A DNA stretch of 23,627 bases from JAFDZO01 sp041859205 (lineage in GTDB: Bacteria > Bacteroidota > Ignavibacteria > Tepidaquicellales > Tepidaquicellaceae): positions 1 through 23,627 of the forward strand of contig JBHEKU010000335.1 in assembly GCA_041859205.1 (NCBI GenBank). The letters are read 5' to 3'. The position numbers and the translations under genes were made by a program. Positions 13,844 to 21,178 of this stretch are shown in pieces. How positions within the stretch are numbered: the first letter of the stretch is position 1; each line of letters opens with the position of its first letter. The notes beneath the pieces are model-generated. The model was not told the DNA's origin and searched no databases. It saw only the letters and a program-made list of their open reading frames with translations.

Positions 13844-14176
13844 ATGAAAAAATTATTAAAAGTACTTAAATTTCTTATCTTTGCATCAATATTTTTGCTG
13901 GTAGGCGGACTTATTACAATGGTTTTATGGAACTCGCTGATACCGCTGCTGTTCCAAGGACCCGTTTTAACTTTCTGGCAGACAATAGGATTGTTGATAC
14001 TATCCAAAATCCTTTTTGGTGGTTTCGGCCGAGGAGGCTGGGGAAGAGATAAAAGAAGAGACAGGTGCCGGGACTGGAAGGAAAAAATGGGCGAAAAAAT
14101 GAAAGGAATGAGCGAGGAAGAAAAGCAGCATTTTAAGGAAAACTTTAAGAAGAGTTTTACCGTAAATATAAATTAG
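13844..14176 (+). CDS. Small membrane protein with charged tail, in sigma factor operon
   Basis: 110 residues. Two hydrophobic segments (about 8-30 and 38-58, including WNSLIPLLFQGPVLTFWQTIGLLILSKILFGG) are followed by a Gly/Arg-rich stretch GGFGRGGWGRDKRRDRCRDW and an acidic-basic helix ending EEEKQHFKENFKKSF. Proteins of this plan, usually beside an ECF sigma factor, occur in many Bacteroidota, without an assigned function to my knowledge. The 10-base spacing makes cotranscription and translational coupling with the sigma gene likely. It could be a membrane partner that holds the sigma factor, since the soluble tail would face the cytoplasm; this is inference. Confidence 0.75.
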   Translation: MKKLLKVLKFLIFASIFLLVGGLITMVLWNSLIPLLFQGPVLTFWQTIGLLILSKILFGGFGRGGWGRDKRRDRCRDWKEKMGEKMKGMSEEEKQHFKENFKKSFTVNIN

Positions 14177-14196
14177 AAATATCTCGCACGATATAT

Positions 14197-14232
14197 GCGC
14201 TCCTATACAAACGGAGCGGAGCTCCATACAAA
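14197..14232. repeat. GC-rich hairpin with doubled GCTCC-ATACAAA word
   Basis: CGCTCC (14198-14203) pairs with GGAGCG (14213-14218), and GGAGCTCC (14218-14225) is itself a palindrome. The word GCTCCTATACAAA at 14199 recurs as GCTCCATACAAA at 14221. It lies between the membrane protein and the HMA-like gene. There is no T-run, so it may slow transcription or mark a processing site instead of terminating. Confidence 0.45.
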
Positions 14233-14265
14233 ATTGCCATTTAAAAAATTAAACAACTCAAAACA

Positions 14266-14517
14266 ATGACGGGCCTGGATTGCCAAACAGTTCTTGTTTT
14301 CAAAACAAACATTCAAAATGAGTTTCAAAGATCTTATGTGCAGATTATAATGAATTCCGTTTACGGCGTTCATGATTGCACCGTAGATTTAGAAGATGTT
14401 GATAAAGTGCTGAGAGTAGAAATTGACTGTGATATGATTGAAGATACAGTTGACGAGAATTTTATAATGGAGAAAATAAACTCTCTGGGGTTTAGCTGCA
14501 GGGTGCTTGAAGACTGA
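14266..14517 (+). CDS. HMA-fold protein lacking the metal-binding CxxC
   Basis: An 83-residue protein with a beta-alpha-beta-beta-alpha-beta pattern: strand TVLVFKTNI, helix FQRSYVQIIMNSVYGV, strand DCTVDLEDVDKVLRVEID and final NSLGFSCRVLED. This matches the heavy-metal-associated fold, with the family-like VDLEDxDKVLR segment, but the metal-binding GMxCxxC loop is absent. Similar CxxC-less proteins occur in Bacteroidota, where metal binding is unproven. It lies 89 bases after the membrane protein and may still belong to the sigma factor operon, though a GC-rich hairpin separates them. The true start could be a few codons downstream of the ATG used here. Confidence 0.7.
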   Translation: MTGLDCQTVLVFKTNIQNEFQRSYVQIIMNSVYGVHDCTVDLEDVDKVLRVEIDCDMIEDTVDENFIMEKINSLGFSCRVLED

Positions 14518-14540
14518 TTCTTTTTGATTTAAGATATCGG

Positions 14541-14596
14541 ATTTAAGATTTAAGATTTCAAGTTCACACGCAGTAATTCTTAATTCTTAAATCTTA
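14541..14596. terminator. Likely bidirectional terminator between convergent genes
   Basis: TAAGATTTAAGA (14544-14555) and TCTTAAATCTTA (14585-14596) are perfect 12-bp inverse complements around a 29-nt loop. They sit between the plus-strand HMA-like gene (ends 14517) and the minus-strand DUF1272 gene (ends 14609). The AT-only stem is weak, and the word ATTTAAGAT also recurs elsewhere in the window, so it may instead be a dispersed repeat. Confidence 0.5.
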
Positions 14597-14608
14597 TTTC
14601 TTAAATAA

Positions 14609-14911
14609 TTAGTATTGTAATTTCTGTTTCACTTCAGGCAGAGCTTTAAGGCGCTCCAGCATTTGTTTGTGCGCGTCAAGATCGACAGGTTTAAAAATAA
14701 TTTTTGTTGAAGCCGGCACTTCTTTTATCTTTTCAGCAGTTCTTATAGGTCTTCTTTGAAATCCCCCGCCGCAGTTAGGGCAGACATTTTTTAATAGTTC
14801 TTTAGCGCATACATCACAGTATGTACATTCCATAGAGCAAATCATAGCATTATCAGCATTGTATGGAAGTGGTTTATTACAGTTCTCACAGGTAGGTCTT
14901 AGTTCAAGCAT
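14609..14911 (-). CDS. DUF1272 zinc-ribbon-like protein with C-terminal extension
   Basis: A 100-residue protein opening MLELRPTCENCNKPLP, the signature of DUF1272. Eight cysteines (C8, C11, C25, C29, C32, C35, C44 and C47) in CxxC-type pairs should bind two zinc ions, and CPNCGGGFQRRPIR closes the domain as in relatives. The family is usually about 60-90 residues; here some 45 residues (TAEKIKEVPASTKI to the end) extend it with a helical tail. The role of the family is not known. It is the last gene of a minus-strand cluster, 77 bases after the ABC membrane protein. Confidence 0.85.
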   Translation of the reverse strand: MLELRPTCENCNKPLPYNADNAMICSMECTYCDVCAKELLKNVCPNCGGGFQRRPIRTAEKIKEVPASTKIIFKPVDLDAHKQMLERLKALPEVKQKLQY

Positions 14912-14988
14912 AATTTTTTATTAGTAAGTAGTAATACTAATAGATATGCTATTTAGTTTGTACAATCAATTCCAATCTGTATAATCAA

Positions 14989-15849
14989 CTATTCTTTTTT
15001 AAGTCTTCTTGAAATATCTTTGAGCGAAGTCCAGCTTTCAAGTAGCTCGGGTAAGGTTTCGGAAGCAGTAACGAAAGTCCAGAGATAAGCCACAATGGAG
15101 AATAATTCTCCGGCAGAAAACTCATCAAGATCGATAGAGATGTAAATAACGGACATAAAAATTAAGAGAAGTACGGCCCGCATAAGGCTGAAGTTAAGCG
15201 CGCCCCAGTTAGAAATCTTTATCTGCGGTATTGCTAAAGCCGAATAATATTTTTCAACGTGCTTAGGGTCTTTTTTAGAAATAATATCAACAACGTCTTC
15301 ATACATATCATGATATTCTTTCTGATAAACCGATACTTTTTTTACATAGAAATGGTTAATGAAATATAAAGGTATTATAATTACAGCGCAGGTTAATGAA
15401 ATACGCCAGTCGAAAAGATACATAGCTATTACAGCTCCGAAGATAGCAACGAGCTGGTCGATTATTTCAGGCATCCTGTATTGAAGGAATGCTACATACT
15501 GATACGAAAGCTCTGCGCGCGCAGCAGTCTGTGAAACAGACAGATTTTTTTCAAGTGAATCCTGTGAAACATAAGTTGCAATTTTTGTAAATACAGATGT
15601 AAATAATTTAGTATCGAATACACGTCTGTATGTACCAACACCGGAGTTCACAACATATAAACCGATCCAGGCAAAAATAGGCCAAAATGTATTTACAGCC
15701 GGATCTACATATTCTTTATCTATGAGGATATCGATGACTAATCCAATTAGGTACGGTTCGAGTATCCATGCTAAATTTTCTACCGTAACGAGAAAAATGA
15801 CAAAAGAAATTTTTAACTTATATTTCCTGAATAACTCCCTTAAATGCAT
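14989..15849 (-). CDS. ABC transporter six-helix membrane domain without ATPase domain
   Basis: 286 residues with the layout of an ABC exporter membrane domain: an N-terminal elbow (HLRELFRKYKLKISFVIFLV), first helix pair with ILEPYLIGLVIDILID, a central pair with FGAVIAMYLFDWRISLTCAVIIIPLYF, and a final pair near RAVLLLIFMSVIYISIDLDEF. It stops at SLKDISRRLKKE, exactly where the linker to the nucleotide-binding domain would begin in a full exporter. The stop is followed by other genes, not by a detached ATPase frame. Stand-alone proteins of this six-helix family exist in databases, so it may pair with a separate ATPase or have lost transport. It is 16 bases from the upstream small membrane gene, an operon arrangement. 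Confidence 0.8.
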   Translation of the reverse strand: MHLRELFRKYKLKISFVIFLVTVENLAWILEPYLIGLVIDILIDKEYVDPAVNTFWPIFAWIGLYVVNSGVGTYRRVFDTKLFTSVFTKIATYVSQDSLEKNLSVSQTAARAELSYQYVAFLQYRMPEIIDQLVAIFGAVIAMYLFDWRISLTCAVIIIPLYFINHFYVKKVSVYQKEYHDMYEDVVDIISKKDPKHVEKYYSALAIPQIKISNWGALNFSLMRAVLLLIFMSVIYISIDLDEFSAGELFSIVAYLWTFVTASETLPELLESWTSLKDISRRLKKE

Positions 15850-15865
15850 AGTGGGGTTAAATTAA

Positions 15866-16210
15866 TTAAACACCGGCAGCTCTGTCTTTTTTGCGCTTCA
15901 TAAATCCCATGATGAAAAGAATTGTGGAAATCAATGAAGTCACAGCCATAATTATCACGTATGTATTGTTTCTTTTTATTCCGACAATAAAGAAAGCTAT
16001 TGCAGCAAGAAGAGTAAGTACTACTCCGATATGCGCCGTTACATGGTTTTCGTTTTTTGTGGGGAAAGAAAGGATTATCAATAAAATTCCGATACCAACA
16101 CCGATTAAAGCAGTCGGGCTTCTGTGTTCAGGCTCGGCCATCAGATAAGGAATTAAGGATAAGAAAAGCAGTACTAGCCCGTTTAAGAGCATAATCAGGT
16201 ATTCTTTCAT
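15866..16210 (-). CDS. Small four-helix membrane protein, unknown function
   Basis: 114 residues with four clear hydrophobic helices (about 4-24, 33-49, 59-76 and 83-104) and a basic C-terminus MKRKKDRAAGV. No family is recognised with certainty. It is the first gene of a minus-strand unit with the ABC membrane domain protein 16 bases downstream and shares a divergent promoter region with the Lrp-type regulator. A role together with the ABC membrane domain is possible but unsupported beyond position. Confidence 0.65.
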   Translation of the reverse strand: MKEYLIMLLNGLVLLFLSLIPYLMAEPEHRSPTALIGVGIGILLIILSFPTKNENHVTAHIGVVLTLLAAIAFFIVGIKRNNTYVIIMAVTSLISTILFIMGFMKRKKDRAAGV

Positions 16211-16291
16211 TTTATTTGTTTTAATTAATATAATATTCAGATGTCAGAGCGCTTTTTCAATTCAATTATTCATATAGAATTAGATAATGTA

Positions 16292-16320
16292 TTGACAGAA
16301 AAGTTTAATTTCCTTAATTT
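16292..16320 (+). promoter_or_regulatory. Candidate promoter of the Lrp/AsnC-glnA unit
   Basis: TTGACA (16292-16297) and TAATTT (16315-16320) are separated by 17 bases, a good match to a standard housekeeping promoter. The second hexamer is also part of TAATTTG, close to the Bacteroidota-type -7 element. The first palindrome (16311-16327) covers it. Confidence 0.55.
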
Positions 16321-16327
16321 GTAAGGA
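16311..16327 (+). promoter_or_regulatory. Operator-like palindrome 1 upstream of Lrp/AsnC gene
   Basis: TCCTTA-ATTTG-TAAGGA is a perfect 6-bp inverted repeat overlapping the putative -10 element. Its centre is about 31 bases (three helical turns) from palindrome 2, as expected for an Lrp-family octamer binding to one face of the DNA. Autorepression is inferred. Confidence 0.6.
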
Positions 16328-16342
16328 GGATTAATTAATTTT

Positions 16343-16357
16343 CCTTATTTTATAAGG
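16343..16357 (+). promoter_or_regulatory. Operator-like palindrome 2 next to the start codon
   Basis: CCTTAT-TTT-ATAAGG is a perfect inverted repeat ending one base before the ATG of the regulator at 16359. It shares the CCTTA/TAAGG half-sites with palindrome 1. Binding here would block the ribosome-binding region or the transcript start. Confidence 0.6.
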
Positions 16358-16358
16358 T

Positions 16359-16862
16359 ATGACTCATAGTAAACTTAACGAAGATATAAAACTGGATGCA
16401 ATTGATTACTCGATCTTAAGCGAATTACAAAAGAATGCCCATATAAAAAGAAATGAGCTCGCTGAAAAAATAGGGTTATCGCTTCCTTCCACTATTGATA
16501 GAATTTACAAACTTGAAAATCACGGTTACATAAATTCATACTCTGCCGTTTTAAATCATAAAAAACTACACTTCGATATAACAGGTTTTATATTTGTAGT
16601 CAGTGAATCATCTAAATATTACAACAGCTTTATCGAACATTGCCAGAATACAAAAGAGATACTTGAATGTCATTCGATTACCGGCGAAGGCTCGCATGTT
16701 TTAAAAATCAGAACTGAAAATACTACTACACTTGAAAAGCTATTATCAAAAATTCAATCATGGCAGGGAGTGAAATCAACCCGTACCAGCATCGTATTAA
16801 GCACATTAAAGGAAACTTTGAATTTAGACATTCATTATAAAAACGGAACAAAGACTCATTAA
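16359..16862 (+). CDS. Lrp/AsnC family transcriptional regulator
   Basis: 167 residues. The N-terminal helix-turn-helix (DAIDYSILSELQKNAHIKRNELAEKIGLS broken across about 13-41, then STIDRIYKLENHGYI) is the classic AsnC-type domain. The C-terminal half (FDITGFIFVVSESSKYYNSF, ILECHSITGEGSHVLKIRTE) is the RAM/Lrp ligand-binding domain that senses amino acids and drives oligomer assembly. The gene lies 36 bases before glnA on the same strand, so it very likely controls glutamine synthetase together with itself. Two matched palindromes sit at its promoter and start. The ligand may be glutamine or another amino acid; this is inference. Confidence 0.92.
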   Translation: MTHSKLNEDIKLDAIDYSILSELQKNAHIKRNELAEKIGLSLPSTIDRIYKLENHGYINSYSAVLNHKKLHFDITGFIFVVSESSKYYNSFIEHCQNTKEILECHSITGEGSHVLKIRTENTTTLEKLLSKIQSWQGVKSTRTSIVLSTLKETLNLDIHYKNGTKTH

Positions 16863-16898
16863 AATATTAACTAAATTTATAAATTAAAATTAACCCAA

Positions 16899-18344
16899 AT
16901 GGCCTCAGCAGAACAACACAAAGAAAAGCTTGGACAAATAAACGATGTCTTCAAGCTTATCAAAGATAAAGATATCAAGATGATTGATTTCAGATTCACC
17001 GATATGGTAGGTGGATGGCAGCATTTCTCTGTACCTGTTCATAGATTAACAGAAGAAAGTTTTTATGAAGGATTTGGATTCGACGGTTCATCTATCAGAG
17101 GATGGAAACAAATCAATGAATCGGATATGCTTTGTTTACCTGATCCGTCAACTGCGCAAATTGATTCTTTTATTAAAGTCCCTACATTAAGCATGATATG
17201 CGATATCTTTGACCCTATCTCAAAACAATACTATGATATGGACCCGAGATACATTTGTAAAAAAGCTTTGGAGTATCTGAAATCAACAGGTATTGCCGAT
17301 TCAGTTTTCTTCGGACCTGAAGCTGAATTTTTTATCTTAGACCACGTTGCTTACAATGTAAATGAATACTCAAGCTGGTATAAAATTGATTCCGTTGAAG
17401 GTTTCTGGAATACAGGTACTGAACACGAAGCAAACCTTGGACATAAAATAAGAATTAAAGAAGGTTACTTCCCCGTTCCTCCGGCAGATTCTACCAATGA
17501 TTTAAGAAATGAAATGGTTGTGAACTTAATGGCTGCAGGCATCGATGTCGAAACTCAGCATCACGAAGTTGCAACTGCAGGTCAGGCAGAGATCGATTTC
17601 AAATACTGTCCGATGTTAAAATGTGCAGACGATTTACAGATGTTCAAATACGTTGTAAAGAATACTGCTAAGGCAGCAGGTAAAACTGCTACGTTTATGC
17701 CTAAGCCTATCTTCGGTGATAACGGAAGCGGTATGCATACACATATCAGTTTATGGAAAGACGGTAAGCCGCTTTTCGCAGGTGATAAATATGCAGGGCT
17801 TAGTGAAATGGCGTTACATTTCATAGGAGGATTATTGAAACATGCTCCGGCTTTACTTGCTATTACAAACCCGACAACAAACTCTTATAAGAGATTAGTA
17901 CCGGGTTATGAAGCACCTGTAAATCTTGTTTACTCTATGAGAAACAGAAGCGCTGCAATCAGAATCCCGATGTATTCAGATAATCCTAAAGCAAAGAGAG
18001 TTGAATTCAGATGTCCTGACGGTTCAGCAAATCCATATCTTGCATTCAGCGCATTATTGCTTGCAGGTATTGAAGGCATAGTAAATAAAATAGATCCGGG
18101 TGCACCGATGGATAAAGATGTTTATCATTTAGATGCAGTTGAAGCGGCAAAGATAAATCATGCACCTGACTCATTGAGAAATGCATTACAAAATCTTGCT
18201 AAAGACCACGAGTTTTTAAAAGCAGGAAATGTATTCACACAGGATTTTGTTAATACATGGATTGATTACAAAATGAACAGAGAAGTAAAAGAAGTTCAGC
18301 TGAGACCTCATCCGTATGAATTCCATTTATACTATGAAGTATAA
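16899..18344 (+). CDS. glnA: Type I glutamine synthetase
   Basis: 481 residues, the right size for type I glutamine synthetase, which makes glutamine from glutamate, ammonia and ATP in a dodecamer. Visible family motifs: FDGSSIRGW (about 61-69), the metal-site segment GPEAEFF, HHEVATAGQAEID with the ammonia-site region, GSGMHTHISLW (276-286) with the catalytic histidines, NPTTNSYKRLVPGYEAPV (324 onward) for ATP binding and NRSAAIRIP. The DKDVYHL stretch lies where enteric enzymes carry the adenylylated tyrosine, but the following PPEE sequence is absent, so control by adenylylation is uncertain. Control by the upstream Lrp-type regulator is more likely. A terminator lies 35 bases downstream. 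Confidence 0.97.
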   Translation: MASAEQHKEKLGQINDVFKLIKDKDIKMIDFRFTDMVGGWQHFSVPVHRLTEESFYEGFGFDGSSIRGWKQINESDMLCLPDPSTAQIDSFIKVPTLSMICDIFDPISKQYYDMDPRYICKKALEYLKSTGIADSVFFGPEAEFFILDHVAYNVNEYSSWYKIDSVEGFWNTGTEHEANLGHKIRIKEGYFPVPPADSTNDLRNEMVVNLMAAGIDVETQHHEVATAGQAEIDFKYCPMLKCADDLQMFKYVVKNTAKAAGKTATFMPKPIFGDNGSGMHTHISLWKDGKPLFAGDKYAGLSEMALHFIGGLLKHAPALLAITNPTTNSYKRLVPGYEAPVNLVYSMRNRSAAIRIPMYSDNPKAKRVEFRCPDGSANPYLAFSALLLAGIEGIVNKIDPGAPMDKDVYHLDAVEAAKINHAPDSLRNALQNLAKDHEFLKAGNVFTQDFVNTWIDYKMNREVKEVQLRPHPYEFHLYYEV

Positions 18345-18378
18345 TTCGCCTTGGCGAACAACTGTTAATTCATAATTT

Positions 18379-18413
18379 AAACCCGGAGAGATAATTTTTC
18401 ATCCGGGTTTTTT
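18379..18413 (+). terminator. Rho-independent terminator after glnA
   Basis: AAACCCGGA (18379-18387) pairs perfectly with TCCGGGTTT (18402-18410), followed by TTT. A small TTCGCC/GGCGAA hairpin (18345-18358) lies directly past the stop codon. Together they close the regulator-glnA unit. Confidence 0.88.
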
Positions 18414-18475
18414 ACCCGCAGTAAAATTTTCATGGAACTAATTTTTCCTTTGTAAAGTATCAAAGGAAAAAAGTT

Positions 18476-19402
18476 ATGAAAATCTCAAAACTATTTTTCA
18501 TATTCTCCCTTGTTATATCGCTTCCCTTTTATTCATGTGGAAAATCTTCCGATGATATTCCTACTGTTAATAAAAATTCCGGTGAAAAGGATGTTATGAC
18601 TATAACACCAGAACCGGAAGAGTCTATGGATAAAGTTCAGCTCAAGTCACCGAGTAAGTTAACCACTGTGAAAGATGCTTACATTAGGCAAGTTTCAACT
18701 GCTCCTGAAATTATTGATAGAATGATTATCAAAACCGGAACAATGAATCTTGAAACAGAAAAGTATGACGAAAGCATAAATCAGATTACAGATTATGTAA
18801 AAAAGGCCGGCGGATTTATTACAAACTCAAGTTCACAGGTAAATGCTTCAGGTAAAAAGCAAGGAGCTATAACAGTTAGAATTACCTCTGATAAATATGA
18901 TATGATGATAAAGGATATGAGTAACTTTGGAAAAGTCCTGAACTCACAAATTAACGGCAATGATGTTACATCTGAATATATCGATTTGCAGGCAAGAATG
19001 ACAACACAGGCAGAACTTGAAAAACGATTGTTATCACTGCTAAATGAAAAAACTGCAAAGCTGGTTGACGTTGTTGAAGTTGAAGAAAAATTATCAAGCG
19101 TAAGACAAAATATTGAACAGAGTCAGGGACGAATGAAATATTTAAAGAACCAATCTGATTTTTCTACTCTAACAGTTTCTGTTTACGAGCCTTCACTTAT
19201 GATAACATCTTCCGGCGGCGGATTTTTCTACGAAATTGAACGAGGATTCAGCAAAGGTCTTAAAGGCTTTACAGAGGTTCTTTCGGGTATGATAACTTTC
19301 TTTATAGCTTTGATGCCCGTAGTGATATTAATATTAATTCTTACTTACATAGCAGTTTTGATTTACAAAAAATCAAAGGCAAGAAAACTTAAGACCGCTT
19401 AA
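18476..19402 (+). CDS. DUF4349 lipoprotein with C-terminal membrane helix
   Basis: 308 residues. A lipoprotein signal (lipobox FYSC, C21) is followed by an acidic linker, then the DUF4349 domain: RMIIKTGTMNLETEKYDE, AGGFITNSSSQVN, GAITVRITSDKYDMMI, a helical coiled stretch DLQARMTTQAELEKRLL to EEKLSSVRQNIEQSQGRM and the strand STLTVSVYEP. One membrane helix (about 269-296, FFIALMPVVILILILTYIAVLIY) and a basic tail end the protein. The family is widespread; I know of no biochemical role. Anchored by lipid at one end and helix at the other, it should face the periplasm. It starts 62 bases after the glnA terminator, so it has its own promoter, and a terminator-like hairpin follows. Confidence 0.85.
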   Translation: MKISKLFFIFSLVISLPFYSCGKSSDDIPTVNKNSGEKDVMTITPEPEESMDKVQLKSPSKLTTVKDAYIRQVSTAPEIIDRMIIKTGTMNLETEKYDESINQITDYVKKAGGFITNSSSQVNASGKKQGAITVRITSDKYDMMIKDMSNFGKVLNSQINGNDVTSEYIDLQARMTTQAELEKRLLSLLNEKTAKLVDVVEVEEKLSSVRQNIEQSQGRMKYLKNQSDFSTLTVSVYEPSLMITSSGGGFFYEIERGFSKGLKGFTEVLSGMITFFIALMPVVILILILTYIAVLIYKKSKARKLKTA

Positions 19403-19434
19403 TAATTTTTTACACCTCTATTTTCCTTCATATT

Positions 19435-19480
19435 CCTTCCTGAGCATTGCATCCGTTTGAGAGCGGAAAACTCAGGAAGG
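19435..19480 (+). terminator. Hairpin after the DUF4349 gene, terminator-like
   Basis: CCTTCCTGAG (19435-19444) and CTCAGGAAGG (19471-19480) are perfect inverse complements; a smaller TCCG/CGGA pair lies inside the 26-nt loop. CAATTCTTTT follows, giving a moderate T-run. This is the probable end of the DUF4349 message. Confidence 0.6.
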
Positions 19481-19497
19481 CAATTCTTTTAATTAAT

Positions 19498-19536
19498 AAT
19501 ACCGTATTTTTTAATACCTTTTATTTTTATGGTATT
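19498..19536 (+). promoter_or_regulatory. AATACC/GGTATT repeats before the radical SAM gene
   Basis: AATACC occurs at 19498-19503 and 19513-19518 and its inverse complement GGTATT at 19531-19536, followed by a T-run. The arrangement sits 34 bases before the TTG start at 19570. It could be an operator or a weak second terminator; the sequence alone does not tell. Confidence 0.3.
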
Positions 19537-19569
19537 TTTTTTAAGTTTATTCTAATAAAATTATAGGGC

Positions 19570-20628
19570 TTGAAAGATTTTAAAGGAAGAGGTACGGAAT
19601 TAAATCCCGGCAACAGATTTATAGATATAAAACTTGAAGTACTGGATGAATATCTTGAACACACTAAGGATGAAGATGAAGGGCGACCGGAAACACAGTT
19701 CATTAATGATAATTCGAAAAGCATTTTATCTAAAAATGACAGTCCTGACTTAGGATTTGCTTACAGCATAAATCCATACCGTGGCTGCGAGCACGGATGC
19801 ATTTATTGTTATGCAAGGCCAACTCATGAATACCTTGGTTTTTCATCAGGATTGGATTTTGAAACAAAAATAATGGTCAAGAAAGATGCTCCTGAGTTAC
19901 TTGAAAAAGGATTCAAAAACAAAAACTACGAACCTCAGGTAATCGTTTTATCGGGCAACACAGACTGCTATCAGCCTGTGGAAAGAAAACTACAGATTAC
20001 CAGAAGACTGCTTGAAGTATTTTTAAAATATAAAAATCCTGTAGGTATAATTACAAAAAATTCTCTCATAGAAAGAGATATAGATATACTTACAGAGTTG
20101 AATAAATTAAACTTAGTAGCAGTAACAATTTCTATTCCCACTCTGGATAAACAAATAGCCTCAGTGATGGAGCCCCGCACTTCAACTCCTTCAAGAAGAC
20201 TTCAAACCGTTGAGACTTTATCGAAAGCAGGAATATATGTTAATGTAAACATAGCGCCGATTATTCCCGGTCTTACAGATGATACAATTCCTTTTGTTAT
20301 AAAATCTGCTGCAGAAGCCGGCGCTAAAAGCGCAGCACGAGTTATTCTACGGCTCCCATGGCAGACTAAAGAACTATTTATTAACTGGATTAATAAAAAT
20401 TTTCCGGAAAGAGCAAACAAGATTTTGAACAGAATAAAAAACTTAAGAGACGGTGAGTTATATAATTCTGACTGGGGAACAAGAATGCGGGGGGAAGGTG
20501 AATGGGCTGAAACAGTAAAACAGATTTTCAGAATAGATTGTGAAAGATATAATTTGAATAATATAAATGTTTATCTCAGAACAGATTTATTTGATAATTT
20601 TCCAGAGCAGGGAAAACTCTTTCAATAA
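19570..20628 (+). CDS. Radical SAM protein, SplB-like (PA0069 family)
   Basis: 352 residues. The 4Fe-4S cluster motif CxxxCxxC is GCEHGCIYCYAR with C73, C77 and C80. The stretch NPYRGCEHGC and THEYLGFSSGLDFETKIMVK is typical of the PA0069 family, relatives of spore photoproduct lyase. GNTDCYQPVERK and GIITKNSLIERD further match. The substrate is unknown; DNA repair has been suggested only by likeness to SplB. Translation starts at TTG: an in-frame TAG lies two codons upstream and no ATG occurs before the conserved KGRGTELNPGNRF segment, so the TTG start is firm. The last 7 bases overlap the convergent membrane protein gene. Confidence 0.92.
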   Translation: MKDFKGRGTELNPGNRFIDIKLEVLDEYLEHTKDEDEGRPETQFINDNSKSILSKNDSPDLGFAYSINPYRGCEHGCIYCYARPTHEYLGFSSGLDFETKIMVKKDAPELLEKGFKNKNYEPQVIVLSGNTDCYQPVERKLQITRRLLEVFLKYKNPVGIITKNSLIERDIDILTELNKLNLVAVTISIPTLDKQIASVMEPRTSTPSRRLQTVETLSKAGIYVNVNIAPIIPGLTDDTIPFVIKSAAEAGAKSAARVILRLPWQTKELFINWINKNFPERANKILNRIKNLRDGELYNSDWGTRMRGEGEWAETVKQIFRIDCERYNLNNINVYLRTDLFDNFPEQGKLFQ

Positions 20629-21173
20629 ATAATCGAAATTATATCTACATACTTGGCAATAAATGCAACAAGAAATTCAAACAGTACATATTCAAGCGTG
20701 ATGAATATAAAAAACAAAACTGTTATATTTTTGATCTTATTAAATAACAACATTGTAACAAACATGGATAATAAAATACTTGAACCGATCAAGTATCCTG
20801 AAATCAGCTTCACATCTCCATGATAAAAGGAAATAACAAAATTAAATTCATACCAAAATAAAAGTGCTACTAAAAATCCGACCGAAACAAGAAGGATTAA
20901 ATTATTTACTTTCTGTATTTCAAATTTTATAATTTTTAACTCAAACAATATTTTATACAGAAATATGAGAAATGTTATCGTTAAAAAAATTAAATATAAT
21001 ATATTAACTGAGTTAATGAAACCATCATTATAATAATATACATTGTTGTTATCTTGCGCTGTATCACTTACAATATAGTACAAAGTAAAAAAAAGTATAA
21101 CACAACTGAGAAAATATATAGCAACCCGAAGATATTTTTTCTCTCTGAAATTATCTATTATCCAGTATTCCAT
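20622..21173 (-). CDS. Hypothetical membrane protein, about five helices
   Basis: 183 residues, very hydrophobic, with membrane segments near 17-36, 57-74, 91-112, 122-143 and 149-172 and few charged residues between them. The N-terminus MEYWIIDNFREKKY is likely cytoplasmic. No family is recognised, and no conserved motif suggests transport or enzyme activity. Its composition (many Ile, Phe, Leu and Tyr with AT-rich codons) is in keeping with the window. It follows ybjQ by 5 bases, so the two form a minus-strand operon, and its 3' end overlaps the radical SAM gene by 7 bases. Confidence 0.65.
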   Translation of the reverse strand: MEYWIIDNFREKKYLRVAIYFLSCVILFFTLYYIVSDTAQDNNNVYYYNDGFINSVNILYLIFLTITFLIFLYKILFELKIIKFEIQKVNNLILLVSVGFLVALLFWYEFNFVISFYHGDVKLISGYLIGSSILLSMFVTMLLFNKIKNITVLFFIFITLEYVLFEFLVAFIAKYVDIISIIY

Positions 21174-21178
21174 AATTT

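Noticed and set aside
14989..15849. Frameshifted full ABC exporter
   Set aside because: No Walker or signature-motif sequence was found in any frame between 14609 and 14989, so the ATPase part is absent and not merely shifted.
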